From contig ML769432.1 in NCBI GenBank assembly GCA_009733575.1, positions 62,001 to 126,000 on the forward strand: 64,000 nucleotides of DNA, given 5' to 3'. The position numbers and the translations under genes were made by a program. Of the stretch, positions 31,233 to 43,895 are shown one piece after another. How positions within the stretch are numbered: the first letter of the stretch is position 1; every line of letters starts with the position of its first letter. The notes below the pieces were generated by a model. It did no database searches. It had not been told where the DNA came from and saw nothing but the letters and a program-made list of their open reading frames with translations. This DNA comes from Gymnopus androsaceus JB14 (Eukaryota > Basidiomycota > Agaricomycetes > Agaricales > Omphalotaceae).

Positions 31233-34095
31233 TCAAAGCAGAATGGTGGCAAAGTTTCCGCCCTTGCTTCCACGACCACGACCACGGCCTCCACCACCTC
31301 GACCTCGGTCGTTGTGATTCATGCGAGAGGCATTGGTGAGACGGTTTCCGCCCTTACTCCCTCGACCACTGTCCCGGCCTACAAAACCTCGAGCTCGTTC
31401 ATCACCGTTTGCGCTATTCGAAGGGTCGAGCTTCATCTGCCTCCCATCACTGCTGTGTGCTTCGTAATTACCCAAGGCGCTCGTACTGCGTTTGGAAGGA
31501 GTACCAGGGTCTACTAATAATTTAAGGGTTGAGTTTTTGCACTTTTTACTTCAATCGAATCGGAGCCACCTACCTCCAGACTCCATTGTCAGATCACCTG
31601 CTATCAATGGTACAGGAACTGCGCCTCCTGTTTCAGCTTCACCTTGAAAAATGCCAGCGAATCGAGCTTCGATGGCTGTAGAACTGGTTTGGTTTTTCGA
31701 CATTTTATCGTTTAGACCTGCATGAAAGTTTGAACAACGTGGAACGAATGTTTCAAGTTTAAACAGACGACAGACGCCGTACCTGTAGCCATCTTTCCAC
31801 TCGCTCCCTTCCATGCTTTTCGCTAGTACAGGGAAATAAATAGAATCAGGCTCCATGAAATTATGGCAGAGTCACAAAGAACCACTCACCTCATTTTTCA
31901 GGTCCTTCACTGTAGTTTGTTTATCCGAAATCTTGCCACGATCTAAGGTTGGAAGTTGAAGAAAGCGTTAGCGGGAGCGCCATAGTCGTTAACTAAGTAG
32001 TATTACTCACTTCCATTTCGTAGAACCCTCCGCCCGACCTTGAAAGAGTCGGTATCAGAATTAAAAGAGGACCGCGACAAAGATCGAGCTGACGGTCCCG
32101 GATCCGACCTATAGATATTCATGATATGCCAGCGGAACGAGGTTCAGAGTCAGCCTAGTTCACCATGTTGGAGAGTAAGGTTGCAAACACAAACCTGCGC
32201 CGACCACTCTTTCCCTTTTGTGACTTGGTCTCTGGAACAGTGAGCCAGTTCTCATTGAGAGCTTCACGAGTCCTTGGAGCAGTTTCCGCGGAAGATGGCT
32301 TTGGTATCATAAATACAAAATCTAAAGCAAATTTTCATTAATCAACTCGAAGGTAATTCACATTTTTCATGAATGTGCACCTGAGCCATCATTATTTGGT
32401 TCGGTGCAATAGTTATATTTTTCTTCGATTCTTCGGATGAGCTCTGCTTCTTCAGGGACTTCGAAGTCTGACTAGGTGAAATATCGAGTAGTTTTAGTGT
32501 TTGAAATCCCATATAAACGATGCAAGAGTTTGGACACACCTCTTTGACGATGGAGCACCAGTCGTCGTCGTGGGTGATAGCTACATTAGCATCTTGAAAC
32601 TAAAATAGTGGAAGTAAGGCACGCTGAAGCGATTCTATGCTTATATACGTACCTTATCAAGCAAGTAGTCATTGATAATGTTCAACGGATGATACATCTT
32701 TGTGCAGGAATTTGTTAGCTACAGTACATATTGACAAAAACATCCAACTCGGACTCACCCGGTCATTCAGTATGGGGCCCTCGGAAGAACTAAACGAAAC
32801 TTGGGAGCTGAAGCTGGTTGAAGCGGAATGACCCTCGAAAGAATCACTGGCTTCAGCGTATGAGCTGTTTGGGGATCCCAAGATCGAAATAGGTATCGAA
32901 GACGATTGACCCTCCAGATAGTCAGTGCTACCACCAGCACCAAGTTGCTGATCAGACCACCCAAGCATGTTCCGGAATTCGGAAGGACGGGATCGCGATA
33001 TGCCTCCTGCGGGTAGCAGTGATGAAGTGGAGCTGGCACTGGCAGAAAGTGGTTGAGCCTCCTGGTGATCAGTAGATCCTTCGATTTGGATTTGCAGCTC
33101 AGACGCAAGCCCGCTCTGAGATTCAGGTATACGGGGGGATGTATTTGCCGATCCTCGGGCACGATAGATGATATCGTTTTCAGCCGTAGTACCAAAGTTT
33201 GTAACCTTGACAGCACCCCGAAGCATTGACTTCCAGCCTTGTCGAAGGCTTATCTTGAATCCACGGATGAACACAGCTTGGTTATTCGCAGTATTGAATG
33301 GATTCGAACTTCTACTAGAGACGTCACTCTGCGTCCCAGCCGAACGTGTCATGCGTAACTTTCCGTCGCCGAAAGGCCCTGCGGTGAATTTTATGGAAAC
33401 GTTGTGCTCCTGCGATGGATCAGAGAATGCTGCTGCTTCCCATGCGGTGGTTTTGTCGTAGCCAGTGATGAGGTATAGGGATCCAGCTTCGGAAACCATC
33501 CGGCCTAGGGATCCGTTCACAAAGTCGTACCAGCTCTTGGCGTTGTCCGCGGCGTATTCGTAGAACGCATTGCGGTTCCGATAGTTGGATCTCCCCGCAC
33601 CTTCAGGGAGCATTAGTACTGCTCCTGATTGTTGGCTAAATGTAAGTTCGATCCCGCCTCCGACAGAGAAGCCCGGAGCACCTCTGAGAAGTATCATCAG
33701 CAAATCGGGCGCAACCTTGAGAATGTCAGCACTCACGGAATCTGTGCTGTGACTGTGCCCTCGATATTAACAGACTTCGTTCCCGAGCTGGTTATATGAG
33801 CCCCTGGGACGTGTTGACGAGAGTTATGACGAAATTCATGTTCATCTCGCTGAAGGGGGACAAAACCTTCTGGGACGCCGTGAAATTGGTTGATGATATG
33901 ATCCGCAGATAGGAAAATGTTGAACAGGAAGTCAAACCCGCCATCCGAAGTGACCAGACCGACGTCTCCGATTTCGACACCTACGTTTTTGTATTCTTCT
34001 GGTAAAGCCTCGTCAGGCTCTGGAACCCATAGAGGATATCCATGTCCACGGGGAAGCAGCAGCTGGGTATAAATATCGCTGTCACTTGAGTGCAT
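31233..34095 (-). CDS. agaricomycete protein of unknown function with RGG-rich tail
   Basis: Multi-exon gene. ATG at 34095 (MHSSDSDIYTQLLLPRGHGY) leads into a conserved-looking N-terminal domain (GVEIGDVGLVTSDGGFDFLF). The intron 33733-33684 joins AQIP to GAPGFSVGGGIELTF. Later exons: YHPLNIINDYLLDK (32697-32653), QDANVAITHDDDWCSIVKE (32599-32540), VPEEAELIRRIEEKY (about 32410-32470), a segment with a basic SQKGKSGRRR motif near 32200, and a C-terminal exon ending in RGRGGGGRGRGRGSKGG (31233-31300), an RGG-type RNA-binding tail. A long Ser-rich linker covers 32770-33110. This block order recurs in mushroom genomes from memory, but no function is known to me. Nucleic-acid binding is inferred only from the RGG tail. 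Confidence 0.65.
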
Positions 34096-37000
34096 TTTGT
34101 TTAAGTGGAGATTAGTGTGCTAGTAGGGATGATACCATGCTGCAGTAACACCAGTTATAAGCCTAGTTATAGCTGTTATATGTTTAGCTCCTTGATTGCT
34201 TGGAATGGACTTCACTCACAGCTCCCGTGCATTATCAATTGTTTCTTGCTTCCATTAACACCTATACCCTATACCCTGAGGGCTTGAGGAGATCAAAATC
34301 AGGCCCACTGCCACGACACAGTGGTAGGGAAATCATGTCGTACCAAGATTTCGAATACAAGGGAAAAGAGTCAAGGGAATGAAACTCTAAGTGATGACAA
34401 CAGGTTACTATGTAACGCGAAAGACAAGAACAAGAACATTTGTAACGAATCTATCCTTCTGTGGAGCTGTATTCGTGTACCCTATGGACTTTGCGATGCG
34501 AACTTTGCGATGGATTGTGCTGATCAAGTCAAGTCCGGACAGGCGCTTGTTGGGAAAACGACCGTTAGGAATGGAAGAAAAAAAAAGGATAATTGAAAAG
34601 CAATGGCCTGAGAAGACTAGTTAGCAGCAGGCGCTGCAGAGTGGGACCTGAGCAGAAATTGAAGCCTGAAGAGCAAGAGGAAGCTATAATCTGGCCTGAG
34701 AATTCGTTTCTGTAGCGTTTCAAGTTCGACTGTTCATCACGACTACGTTTCGTAATGGCATTGCATGAAGATTAGGGTACAATTAATGGTTCTAATTTCT
34801 GGGTAAGCAAACACTGGGAAACGCGTCGAAATAAGGCTCACCTATGTTCTCCTGTGCCAGAAACCCATTTTACCGTATTCCTCGTCATGCTAATGTTAGA
34901 TTCTCGCAAGCCAGAATCCCTTTGGTGTGACTCCATACTCGACTCTATACTCCATCTCGACCCGACTTGAGTATTACGGGAACCACATAGAATGTCGATG
35001 AGAGGGCTAAGGTTGATCCTCGATCCTACCTCGTTCGATTGATGGTGGTTGGGAAGAAGTAGGTTCTGGAGTAATGAGGGTGTGAATGGAAGCTGGCAAG
35101 ATGAGGGTCTTGGTTCGGATGTCGAAAGTTCGTCCCAAGAGGCAGACCGGACCCAAACTGCGAGTACAATGAAACACATTGTGTAGAGATCAAGTCCAGT
35201 TAAACGTCCAAGAAACCCTCTGCGCCATGATGATCTGGACAGCAGGAAACAGAGAAAAGCGAGAACGCTATGGATGTCGACGACAACGCCTCATCGTATA
35301 CAGCAGTGGCGAAGCGAATCGTCAAAGAGGAAACAAGTCTTTTGCGAAAAATTCCGCGTACCGACCGAAGGGCATTCATACTGGGGACCACAGATGTAGG
35401 CTACTCATGTCATCAACGCCATTCGAACGGAAGGGATGTTAGATAGCGCGAAGCAGAAAGAGCGAAAGAAACACTTGATAGTATGTTCCTTTCCTATGTT
35501 GTAAATATGCACTCATTGTTTCAGCAAAATCTGCTTTCATCACTGTGGTTTATAATAACAATGGCTAAGAATATCTCCGTCCACTGAACCTAATCCTTCA
35601 TGCGTCCCAAACTACTGCTCTCCTGAAACAGCCTGACCATTTTTAGTTTCTAACAATTACCATCCATCTCACCGGGATTAGAACATGCAAAGCAATCAAT
35701 CTCTGAGCTTACCTTCGCCAATTTAGCATGGGATCGTCGAGTCAAAAACGGCGACGACAAACGTCGGAATTTGAATGTGTGTCTAGCTCTTCCTGTTTTT
35801 CCTCCACTAAATCTCTACTTGGACTAGATGAATGCTCACCCATCTTATTGAATGGGAAATCGTCCTTCTATACCAGATTGATACCAGACGATTTCTTGCC
35901 ACATCCGCAAATCTTATGTGCGATCAATGTGCGATCCGTCCTGCTGCACGAACACTTCGGAAAGACCAACGCAGTGATGTGTTTACTCAACTCCATGTTG
36001 CCAATCCCCCTGCTAAGAGTTCTTCTGGTGGAATCCCGCTACTTCTTAATTCCGATTACAAGCCATTCCGTTTCACCATGAGGACTTATCGTGAAAATCA
36101 AGACCGACTATGATTGCTTGCAATGATTGTGGATCTACACTCGAAACTTACGGCCTATAATCGGAATCAACCGTAATCATTATAGCTCACCTCCCTTCAG
36201 CATCTTCATGACCTTGTTGTGGCTCTATATAAGCTCATATTTTACCATCCTCCCAGCCTGAACAGCAAGTTTGCAATTACAGTTCAAGTGGAAGATCAGG
36301 CTTCTCTTCCCAACTCTTCATTCCCCGGCTCTTCTCTCTCCCAAGAGTCACCCACTGCCAGCATGTTTCCTATGGGAGTGCAGGATAGTCCTCCTGAACC
36401 AGTTGATGGTCTGAGCAGAAGATGATGATGCAGAGTATTTCTTCAGGGAAGGTAACAGGTGATCAGCGGCTGGAGTATATATCAATGCTCTTCCATAGTG
36501 CAAGGGGTATGTGTATTTCTTTTCATCTTTTCAATTTCACTTTTTTATATCAATTTTCCAACCCAGGCTATCCCGAATTCCAGAAGCCAGTTAGGGCAGA
36601 GGATCTTGACAGCGACGACTCAGATACTGACCTAGATTCAGACTCTGGAGTCTTCATCCAAGTAACGCTGATAACACAATTATAGTCAGTGCGCTCTGGT
36701 TGAGCGGTGGAGCAGGTAACGCAAGCAGTGTTGTAGTTGCCACCACCAGTGTGTTTGCGAAAGTAGTCGCCTGCAATGATACGTTAGCGTCGATAACGAT
36801 GAAAAATACGAGTCAAAGGGGTAGGGTGCATCAGGCGTGGTGACGTAGGGGGTGAAGATATAGATATAATAATGGAGGGAAAAGTGGCGGGAGGGGAGCG
36901 GACTAGCAGTGACCGCGGTCACGGTAGTTTTCAAATTTTCATTGAGGAAGGACGCAGAGATGAGAGCTGGCCGGAGCACGCTGTGGTGCAGAAGATGTGT

Positions 37001-38583
37001 ATTTTCTTGAGGAGCGATACATCATAGCTTCGCAAGTTGAAAGGATACAAAGATGGAGCAGCCCAGCGACGGAGTGGCAGGTTGGGAATCCTCGGTGTAG
37101 CGGTTGATGGTAATGCTCCCCTTTTGAGTATCGAAGATCGGCGGTGAGCGCTTTACTGAATACGAGAAGAAGAACGCCGTGGCTTCCTAACGAACGAGAA
37201 CGCAGTAGCAACTTGTGACGGAGAAAGCATTGGGATAACAAATATACCCGTACAATCAAATGACCTTAGTTCCGTGATTCCTACGCTCTCCAAACGACAA
37301 ACGCCGTTTGCTAATCCAACATTCCTTCTCACTAATTCGTTCGTTCGTTTTGAACTCCCGTCAAGGAATGAAGCATGAAGCTGTGGAACCCGATTTTGGT
37401 AGCGCCACAGCAGCGCCAGTGGCTTCCTGCTGATTCTGATCCAGAGAATAGATATAGCGCGCACGAGCCTTGAAGCAGCGGAACTGCAGTAAACAGACTA
37501 ACGTCGAATTATCGTTGCAGGTGTACTCTGGACGATACGATTTGGACCGAGCCGAGCGTAGGTTGAATTGTATGGGAATGTGGCACTTCATTGCGGGAAA
37601 CCTGCTCGATATGAGGTCGAGGTCACCGACAGTAGGGAGGGACCATTGTTATTTATCGCCTTGGAGTGATTAATTTGTGTAGGACTGTGTATCCAAATTA
37701 AATATCTGGGCAGTCACCACGTTCGCTCCCTGTATCTCAAGGGAAGATATAACAATACCACTGAAGGCTCCGTTGCTTGTTCAAGCTGTTGCCCATTAGC
37801 GCCTGTAGCAGCACGGAGAAACAGTATATCAACGGTATATCACATTGCTCCTGCGGTGAATATCTGAGGGATAGGGGTCGAGACAACCCAGAGGAAGAGG
37901 GCGGGTCGAGAAAGAAAAGAAAAGCATCAGAATAGGTTGAGCTCAGAGAGGTCAAGCCGAATTTGAGCGCTAACCACTAAGCGCTCAGGCTGACTGACAT
38001 TCTACATTATCTTCCCTCCTCCAGTTGGTCTGCGATCTAATCGATTCTATCGTCAAGTTAAGATCCTGTCGTCTCTATTCGTCTGTTTGACGTTCCATCT
38101 ACCAGTAACCACATTAGTGAGTACCTTTAGTTTTTCTTGTTCAAGAACTAAACGTTCGCCAGAGCAAGATCAAGCCACCTCAAGCCACTGGCACCTCCTT
38201 TCTCTCCTCATGCCGTTCTGTGACTGGGCCCGTGTCTGCGAGCCATCCCCACAAGGTATTCAATTTACACTCTTTCGCGGCCGCGAGCCTTGGCAATGAA
38301 GGAGTAGAGCGTCCAACTGCGTAGTCATATCAAGAACGTTTCCGAGGCCGTATGGACTCGGACTCGGAGAATGCGTTATGTCGCTTCGGTCATTGTCAGC
38401 CAAAGCTTGAAGATCATTATTCAAGATATCATGCCGACTCGGGGCTGGTTCGAGCTGGGATATTGAATTGATCTCAATCAACACTAAAGGGTCAACATTT
38501 GGCCCATAACGATATGCTTGACTTTATAAACTCCTTCCCTTCTCTTCCTCCTTCCATCCTGCCCCGCATCCATCCAAACGACA
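34096..38583. other. gene-poor stretch with weak candidates
   Basis: No strongly supported gene. Candidates: a minus-strand frame 34838-35179 with a possible signal peptide (MCFIVLAVWVRSASW), ending WVSGTGEHR at a GTGAGC donor; a plus-strand frame 35728-36113; a plus-strand acidic exon near 36568-36685 (EDLDSDDSDTDLDSDSG) preceded by a plausible intron; and a minus-strand exon at about 36690-36772 (RKHTGGGNYNTACVTCSTA). None is recognised. Confidence 0.35.
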
Positions 38584-40410
38584 ATGGCGCCCACGAAAGT
38601 TACGAAAATCTGCTGCAGTAAGTTGTCCCTTGATCCTTTCGTTCGTCGCGTTTATTCACGTTCCTCCTTCTCCTTAGTTGGGGCTGGATATGTCGGTGAG
38701 TAATTTTTACTCTCATCCCGAAACCCGATTCAAATAAAATCAACAGGAGGACCAACCTGCGCCGTTATCGCCCTCAAATGCCCTCATATAACAGTCACCA
38801 TCGTTGACCTCAACCAATCCCGCATTGACGCGTGGAACTCCCCCGACTTCCAGCTACCCATTTTCGAGCCTGGCTTAGAGGATGTTGTTCGTCAGTGCAG
38901 GGACCGAAATCTATTCTTTTCGACAGATGTGGATAAAGGAATCCGAGACGCGGAGCTGATTTTCGTTAGTGTGAATACGCCTACAAAGAAAACCGGAGTC
39001 GGGGCTGGCAGTGCAGCTGATTTGAAGTAAGTTTTTCGGGCATACCATTCTCGATAGTTTTCCAAACGGGGGTTTCTAGTAACGTTGAACGAGCTACCCG
39101 TCGCATCGCGGCCATGTCTACCACGTCCAAGATTGTGGTAGAGAAATCCACCGTGCCCTGTCGCACCGCCGAGTCCATGCGCACCATTCTCGAGGCCAAT
39201 TCCAAACCCAACTGCCGTTTCGATATCCTCAGCAACCCAGAGTTTCTGGCGGAAGGGACCGCTATCGCCGACTTGTACAATCCTGATCGTGTACTTATTG
39301 GTTCACTGCAAACTCCCGAGGGTCTCGATGCATGCGAGAGCCTGAAAGGTGTTTACGCGAACTGGGTTCCGTGAGTTTTATCCAATCCTTGATTGATTTT
39401 ATCCCAAGTACTCATGTCGCGCATCACACAGCTCCGAGCACATTCTTACGGTCGGCCTCTGGTCCTCAGAGCTTACCAAGCTCGCAGCCAACGCCATGCT
39501 TGCCCAACGCATCTCCTCCATCAATGCTCTCTCCGCCATATGTGAAGCCACCGGGGCCAATATCGATGAAGTCGCGCACGCTGTCGGGACCGACTCCCGT
39601 CTTGGCCCAAAGTTCCTCAAAGCCTCCGTCGGGTTCGGGGGAAGCTGCTTCCAAAAAGATATTCTTAACTTGGTGTATTTGAGTGAGAGCTTGCATTTGA
39701 ATGAGGTCGCCAAGTACTGGCGCGGGGTGGTAGACATGAATGAATGGCAGAAGAGGAGGTTTGGGCAGAAGGTTGTAAAGGAGCTCTTTGGGACAATTAC
39801 GGGGAAGGTGTGTATATTCGGCTCTTGCTCCTCGTCGACTAAAAATTTCCGTTCATGTAGCGGATTGCTGTTTTGGGTTTTGCATTCAAAGCCGATACAG
39901 GCGACACCCGAGAGAGTGCTGCTATCACGCTGATAAGGGACTTCCAGAGCGAACGCGCTCTGGTGAATGTTTATGATCCGCAAGTACCGCAAGAACAGAT
40001 ATGGCAAGATCTCCAGGAGGCAAGCCCGAGTTCGAGTTTAGATACGAGTTAGTATCCTTTTCTATGCCTCCATCTGGTACTGGTGCTAACGAACTCGTTT
40101 CGACAGTCCAAAAACACGTTACAGTCTCTCCTTCGGCCATTTCTGCGTGTCTGACATGCCGACGCTGTTGTGATTGTAACCGAATGGGCAGAGTTCCGTG
40201 GTATTAACTGGGAGGAAGTGTACAAGAGCATGAATAAGCCCGCGTTTGTGTTTGATGGGCGACTTGTGTTCGGGAATACTGAGAGAGAGCGATTAGCGAA
40301 TATAGGGTTCAAGGTGAGAAGCGAAACTGCGCCATTGAATTTTGCGCATCGGGCTTACATGTTTTGCTATTATTCAGGTTATCTCAATTGGACGTGGTGA
40401 TTCGATATAG
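38584..40410 (+). CDS. UDP-glucose 6-dehydrogenase, one frameshift
   Basis: Oxidises UDP-glucose to UDP-glucuronate with two NAD+ in the cytosol, supplying UDP-glucuronic acid and UDP-xylose for glycans. Eight exons: 38584-38617, 38678-38695, 38747-39026, 39080-39370, 39432-39807, 39861-40047, 40107-40313 and 40378-40410. They total 1426 nt, one more than a multiple of three, giving about 474 residues. The NAD motif GAGYVGGP spans the first three exons. Also seen: [50 protein letters not shown] (catalytic Cys, about residue 280) and [16 protein letters not shown]. The frame breaks at about 40151-40160: SAISAC is followed, one base out of phase, by [14 protein letters not shown]. One extra base is likely. 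All other sites are intact. Confidence 0.93.
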
Positions 40411-41389
40411 AAGCTGCAAACTGAGCTAGAAATGGATAAAGTTAATTTAAAGGTGTATGTACTAGATATATATGTACACTGAAGGAAGCTACTAGAGTAC
40501 ACGACAAATTTACAGTTGTGTTTGTTTAACGGGAGTCTTGGACCATAGAAGCTAAAGCAACGAGAATGATTTCCGCACGGTATTTGGAGGAGATTACTGG
40601 TGCGTCTTGCACTATTTGTCTCATTGGCTATGGTTCATCCTGTTGATCACTTACTGAATCCCGCTTTCTCAGCAGACTTCATCTGTTAATCTGTTTCGTG
40701 ACGTACATTGATCAACACTCACTCATCCACCGCCCCGCGTTAACATCTTACAATTATTGACTGTTCCTTATCGCATCTTCCATCTAGAATCTCTCAACGC
40801 AGATTAATCAGTTTTAACGGGCTATCCTCGTTGGCACTCTCTCTCCAGCCAATGATTACGGACTCGATTGGCGGGTACCTTCAAATCCGAGCTTTCCTAT
40901 TTTTATATCATTCCTCCTTCTTCTATAATCAAAGCGAAAGCGATGGGATCTTCTGGATTCGTGGAGACAATCATCACAATAACAAGGATCCATGGCATTG
41001 TCGTAGTCGTAATACGGCCTACAAGATTGACGCTGGAACTGCTCTCGGAAGCTGACTTTAATCTGTTGGTTGCATTCTTCTTTCAAATTTTCTTTCCGGA
41101 TGGTGGTAGCTGCAGTAGGCTTCAGGATGCTACAGTTAATTGATTGACGCTGGATGGAGTGAAGCTGTTGGTTGCTTTCTTGCATTGCTTTTCTTTGAGT
41201 CGTTGTGAAGATTAAATCTGTTTCGACCCCATTCTCCATTCTTTGTCCTCCTCACTTTCTTTGTATTTGTGGGCTAGACGCTCTACTGGACTGGACGGAC
41301 TTTTTAACTGTACTTGTTACGCGTTCTTCAATCTCGACAGAAGCCGAAGCATTGCTCACTCCTTTCGAAAATCTTTCAAGCTCTTTCAT
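40411..41389. other. intergenic, duplicated upstream region of DUF6534 copy 1
   Basis: From about 40820 this sequence resembles 43380-43895 (GGCTAGACGCTCTACTGGAC in both). No separate gene seen. Confidence 0.6.
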
Positions 41390-42919
41390 ATGGCAGGCAC
41401 TGTATGGAGCGAGGGGAATGCTTTGACGAGTCTGGCTTTGCGTGAGGTTGCCAAACCCGGTCGACTGCGTCACCAGATGAAATTTCTGCTTTAACGTGCG
41501 CCTTATTTTCTCCTTCGGACGGAGATTCATACTGATGCGCTAACTTCCGTATAGCGATGTTCCTGTTGTGAGCTCTGTTATATCACCATGGGCAGAATAA
41601 GTCCACCTCTCACATAATAATTTTCAGTTCCTGGGCTACATGTTCAGCTACTTTCTAGACTGGCATCTTGATCGTTCAAGTCTGTATGTCATTGAGTTGA
41701 ACCGATTTCTTCAATGCTAATCTCCTGTGTCTTAGTCTTGTACTACCTTTCCTTTCGTCGAAAAGACCATCTTTATATGAAAATTGCTGGTGAGAATTCG
41801 TATCGACCTCGCTCTGCGCAGACTCCAGAGAGCTAGCCTAAAGCATTGTACAGTGTTCTTCGTTTTCTTCATAGAATTCTTTTCAACAATGCTCGCCACT
41901 GCGATTGTTATAATGAGCATTATCGAGATAGGCGATCTTTCAAACTCGACTTGCTCTGTGGGGATTCAAGGTCGTGGCCGTCCTGTGCGGTATATGCACG
42001 TATCAATCAATTACTCTTTCCTTGGCCACTCGTTGACCGATTTGTCTTTCATACAGGCTCTACCATGGTCATGCCTTTTACTGCTGGCGCATTCGTATCC
42101 TTCGTGGTAGCTGGTGGATAATCGCCGCTATCATGACGCTATCAGGTTGTTCAATGTGTCATGGTGGCGATATCTGGGACTGGAGTGCGTTTGATATTCT
42201 TTGTGACATGCAGGTCGAATGAAATATTTCCTCGTCGCTTAGGTCGTTTCAACCCGAATCTTCCGGCTTTCTAGACACAGGCACTGAACATCTACTAGTG
42301 ACTCTGGCTATCTAGCTATCGACGTTGTAAGTCCTCGTTCTGGTCCTTTTCGTAATGCTTCTGCTAATTTTCTGAAGCTGTGGCTAGCTGGGGGTGCTCT
42401 CTGCGATATCATGATTGCCACAACTCTTATCTATCTAGGTGCGAGTGGTCGTATCCTTGAAGTGTCGGAGCTAATGACCATATCTTACAGCTAAACCGGG
42501 TCACAACACGACTTCCATTGAAATCCCGGACAGAGAGGATAATGGATATTGCAATCAACAATGGGATGATTACTGCAATTGCGACCTGCATTGAGCTATT
42601 ATTTTTCTTGATTCTCCCAAACAGTTTCGTGCATTTTGTCTTGTGCGTTTTTTGTTGTAGTCGCTGAAGTAGATTGGTTGACTGATGCGCCTATTAGGTT
42701 CTACGCAATACCTAAGCTGTAAGTTGCAGTACATATGGTACTCCTGCTACTACACATTCTCAATCACTTTTCCGCAGGTACGCGAATTGCTTTATGGCGA
42801 ACCTCAATTCTCGCCCAACCGTTGCAGGAGAAGACTTTGAGAAAAGCAGGTTCGGGTGGGATGCGTCATTACAACGCGGGAGTCTTGATGATGACTCTGA
42901 AAGCAAGTCCCAGGTCTAG
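41390..42919 (+). CDS. DUF6534 multi-pass membrane protein, copy 1
   Basis: Starts MAGTVWSEGNALTSLALREV. Pieces in order across short introns: SPDEISAL, FLGYMFSYFLDWHLDRSS (after the acceptor near 41628), a helix VFFVFFIEFFSTMLATAIVI (about 41850-41910), HAFYCWRIRILRGSWWIIAA with IMTLSG (about 42066-42150), LNRVTTRLPLKSRTERIMD and INNGMITAIATCIELLFFLI (42490-42650), then a short exon, then KLYANCFMANLNSRPTV and a polar tail to TAG at 42919. The motif AWRI-like plus 'NGMITA...KLYAN...LNSR' identifies the basidiomycete DUF6534 family of predicted seven-helix membrane proteins of unknown function. An indel relative to copy 2 lies after REVAKP (about 41455). Exon edges are approximate. Confidence 0.7.
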
Positions 42920-43895
42920 TGCGAGCGAAAGCTCAGTCCTGGATATTAAGAGGCTTTCGAGCTCTGAACCGTTGCTGGCACCGGCGGCCACTTTTCAACC
43001 AGCATTCTAAATTACTTTACCTCTCCATCTTCTTGGTTTTGTTTGCCGCTCCTTCGTGGCTAGTGGGACTTGAAAGCATCTATATGGCTCTGTATCCAGC
43101 TTGAAATGACATAACTTTGAATATCTCGTTCAAAGAATTATTAAAATGTTGCGCTGAGAACGTCCCGACAGAAAATAATTTTAAATATGAAAGATATATC
43201 ATGTAGTAGAGTATGACGATCAATAAGATTGACGTGAATGTGGTGGTCTAACAGATCAAGCAAACAACAGCTTTTTGAGGATCATAGGAGAACATTGAAC
43301 ATAAATTGAACACTGGCAGATAGATGCGTGTTCAACTTGAAGATCGTTGATTCTCTCGTCCACTGCTGGGCAGCAATTTTATTTTTGCGGACCCGATCCA
43401 CTGGCATGCGCCTTCAAATCCGTTCTCATATTACTTCCTCCCTTCTTCCATAATCAAAGCAAAAGCGATGGATCTCCGGATTCATGGAGACAATCATCAT
43501 AATAACATGATCCATGGCCCGGCATCTTCTTAGTCGTAAACACGATTTACGCCAGAATTGCTCTTAGAAGCTGGCTTGAATCTGTTGCAATCTTTTTTCC
43601 CGGATCCGTAGTCGTAGCTGCAGTACAGTAGGGATGCAACAGCTAATCGATTGACGCTGGATGGAGTGAAGTGACTGTTGATTGCTTTCTTTCGTTGCTT
43701 TTCTTGGTCGTTGCAAAGATTAAATGTCTGCTTCGCCCTCATTCTCTGCTTTCAATTTCTTTGTTGTTGTGGGCTAGACGCTCTACTGGACTGGACGGTC
43801 TTTTTAACTGTACTTGTTTACGCGTTCTCTTATTAATCTTCGACAGAAGCCGAGGCATTGCTCACCCCCTTTCGAAATCTTTCAAGCTCTTTATA
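42920..43895. other. spacer between the DUF6534 copies
   Basis: 43380-43895 is a duplicate of the region upstream of copy 1. No gene seen. Confidence 0.6.

Noticed and set aside
33168..33461. Plus-strand open frame opposite the RGG gene
   Set aside because: Shadow of a well-supported minus-strand exon.
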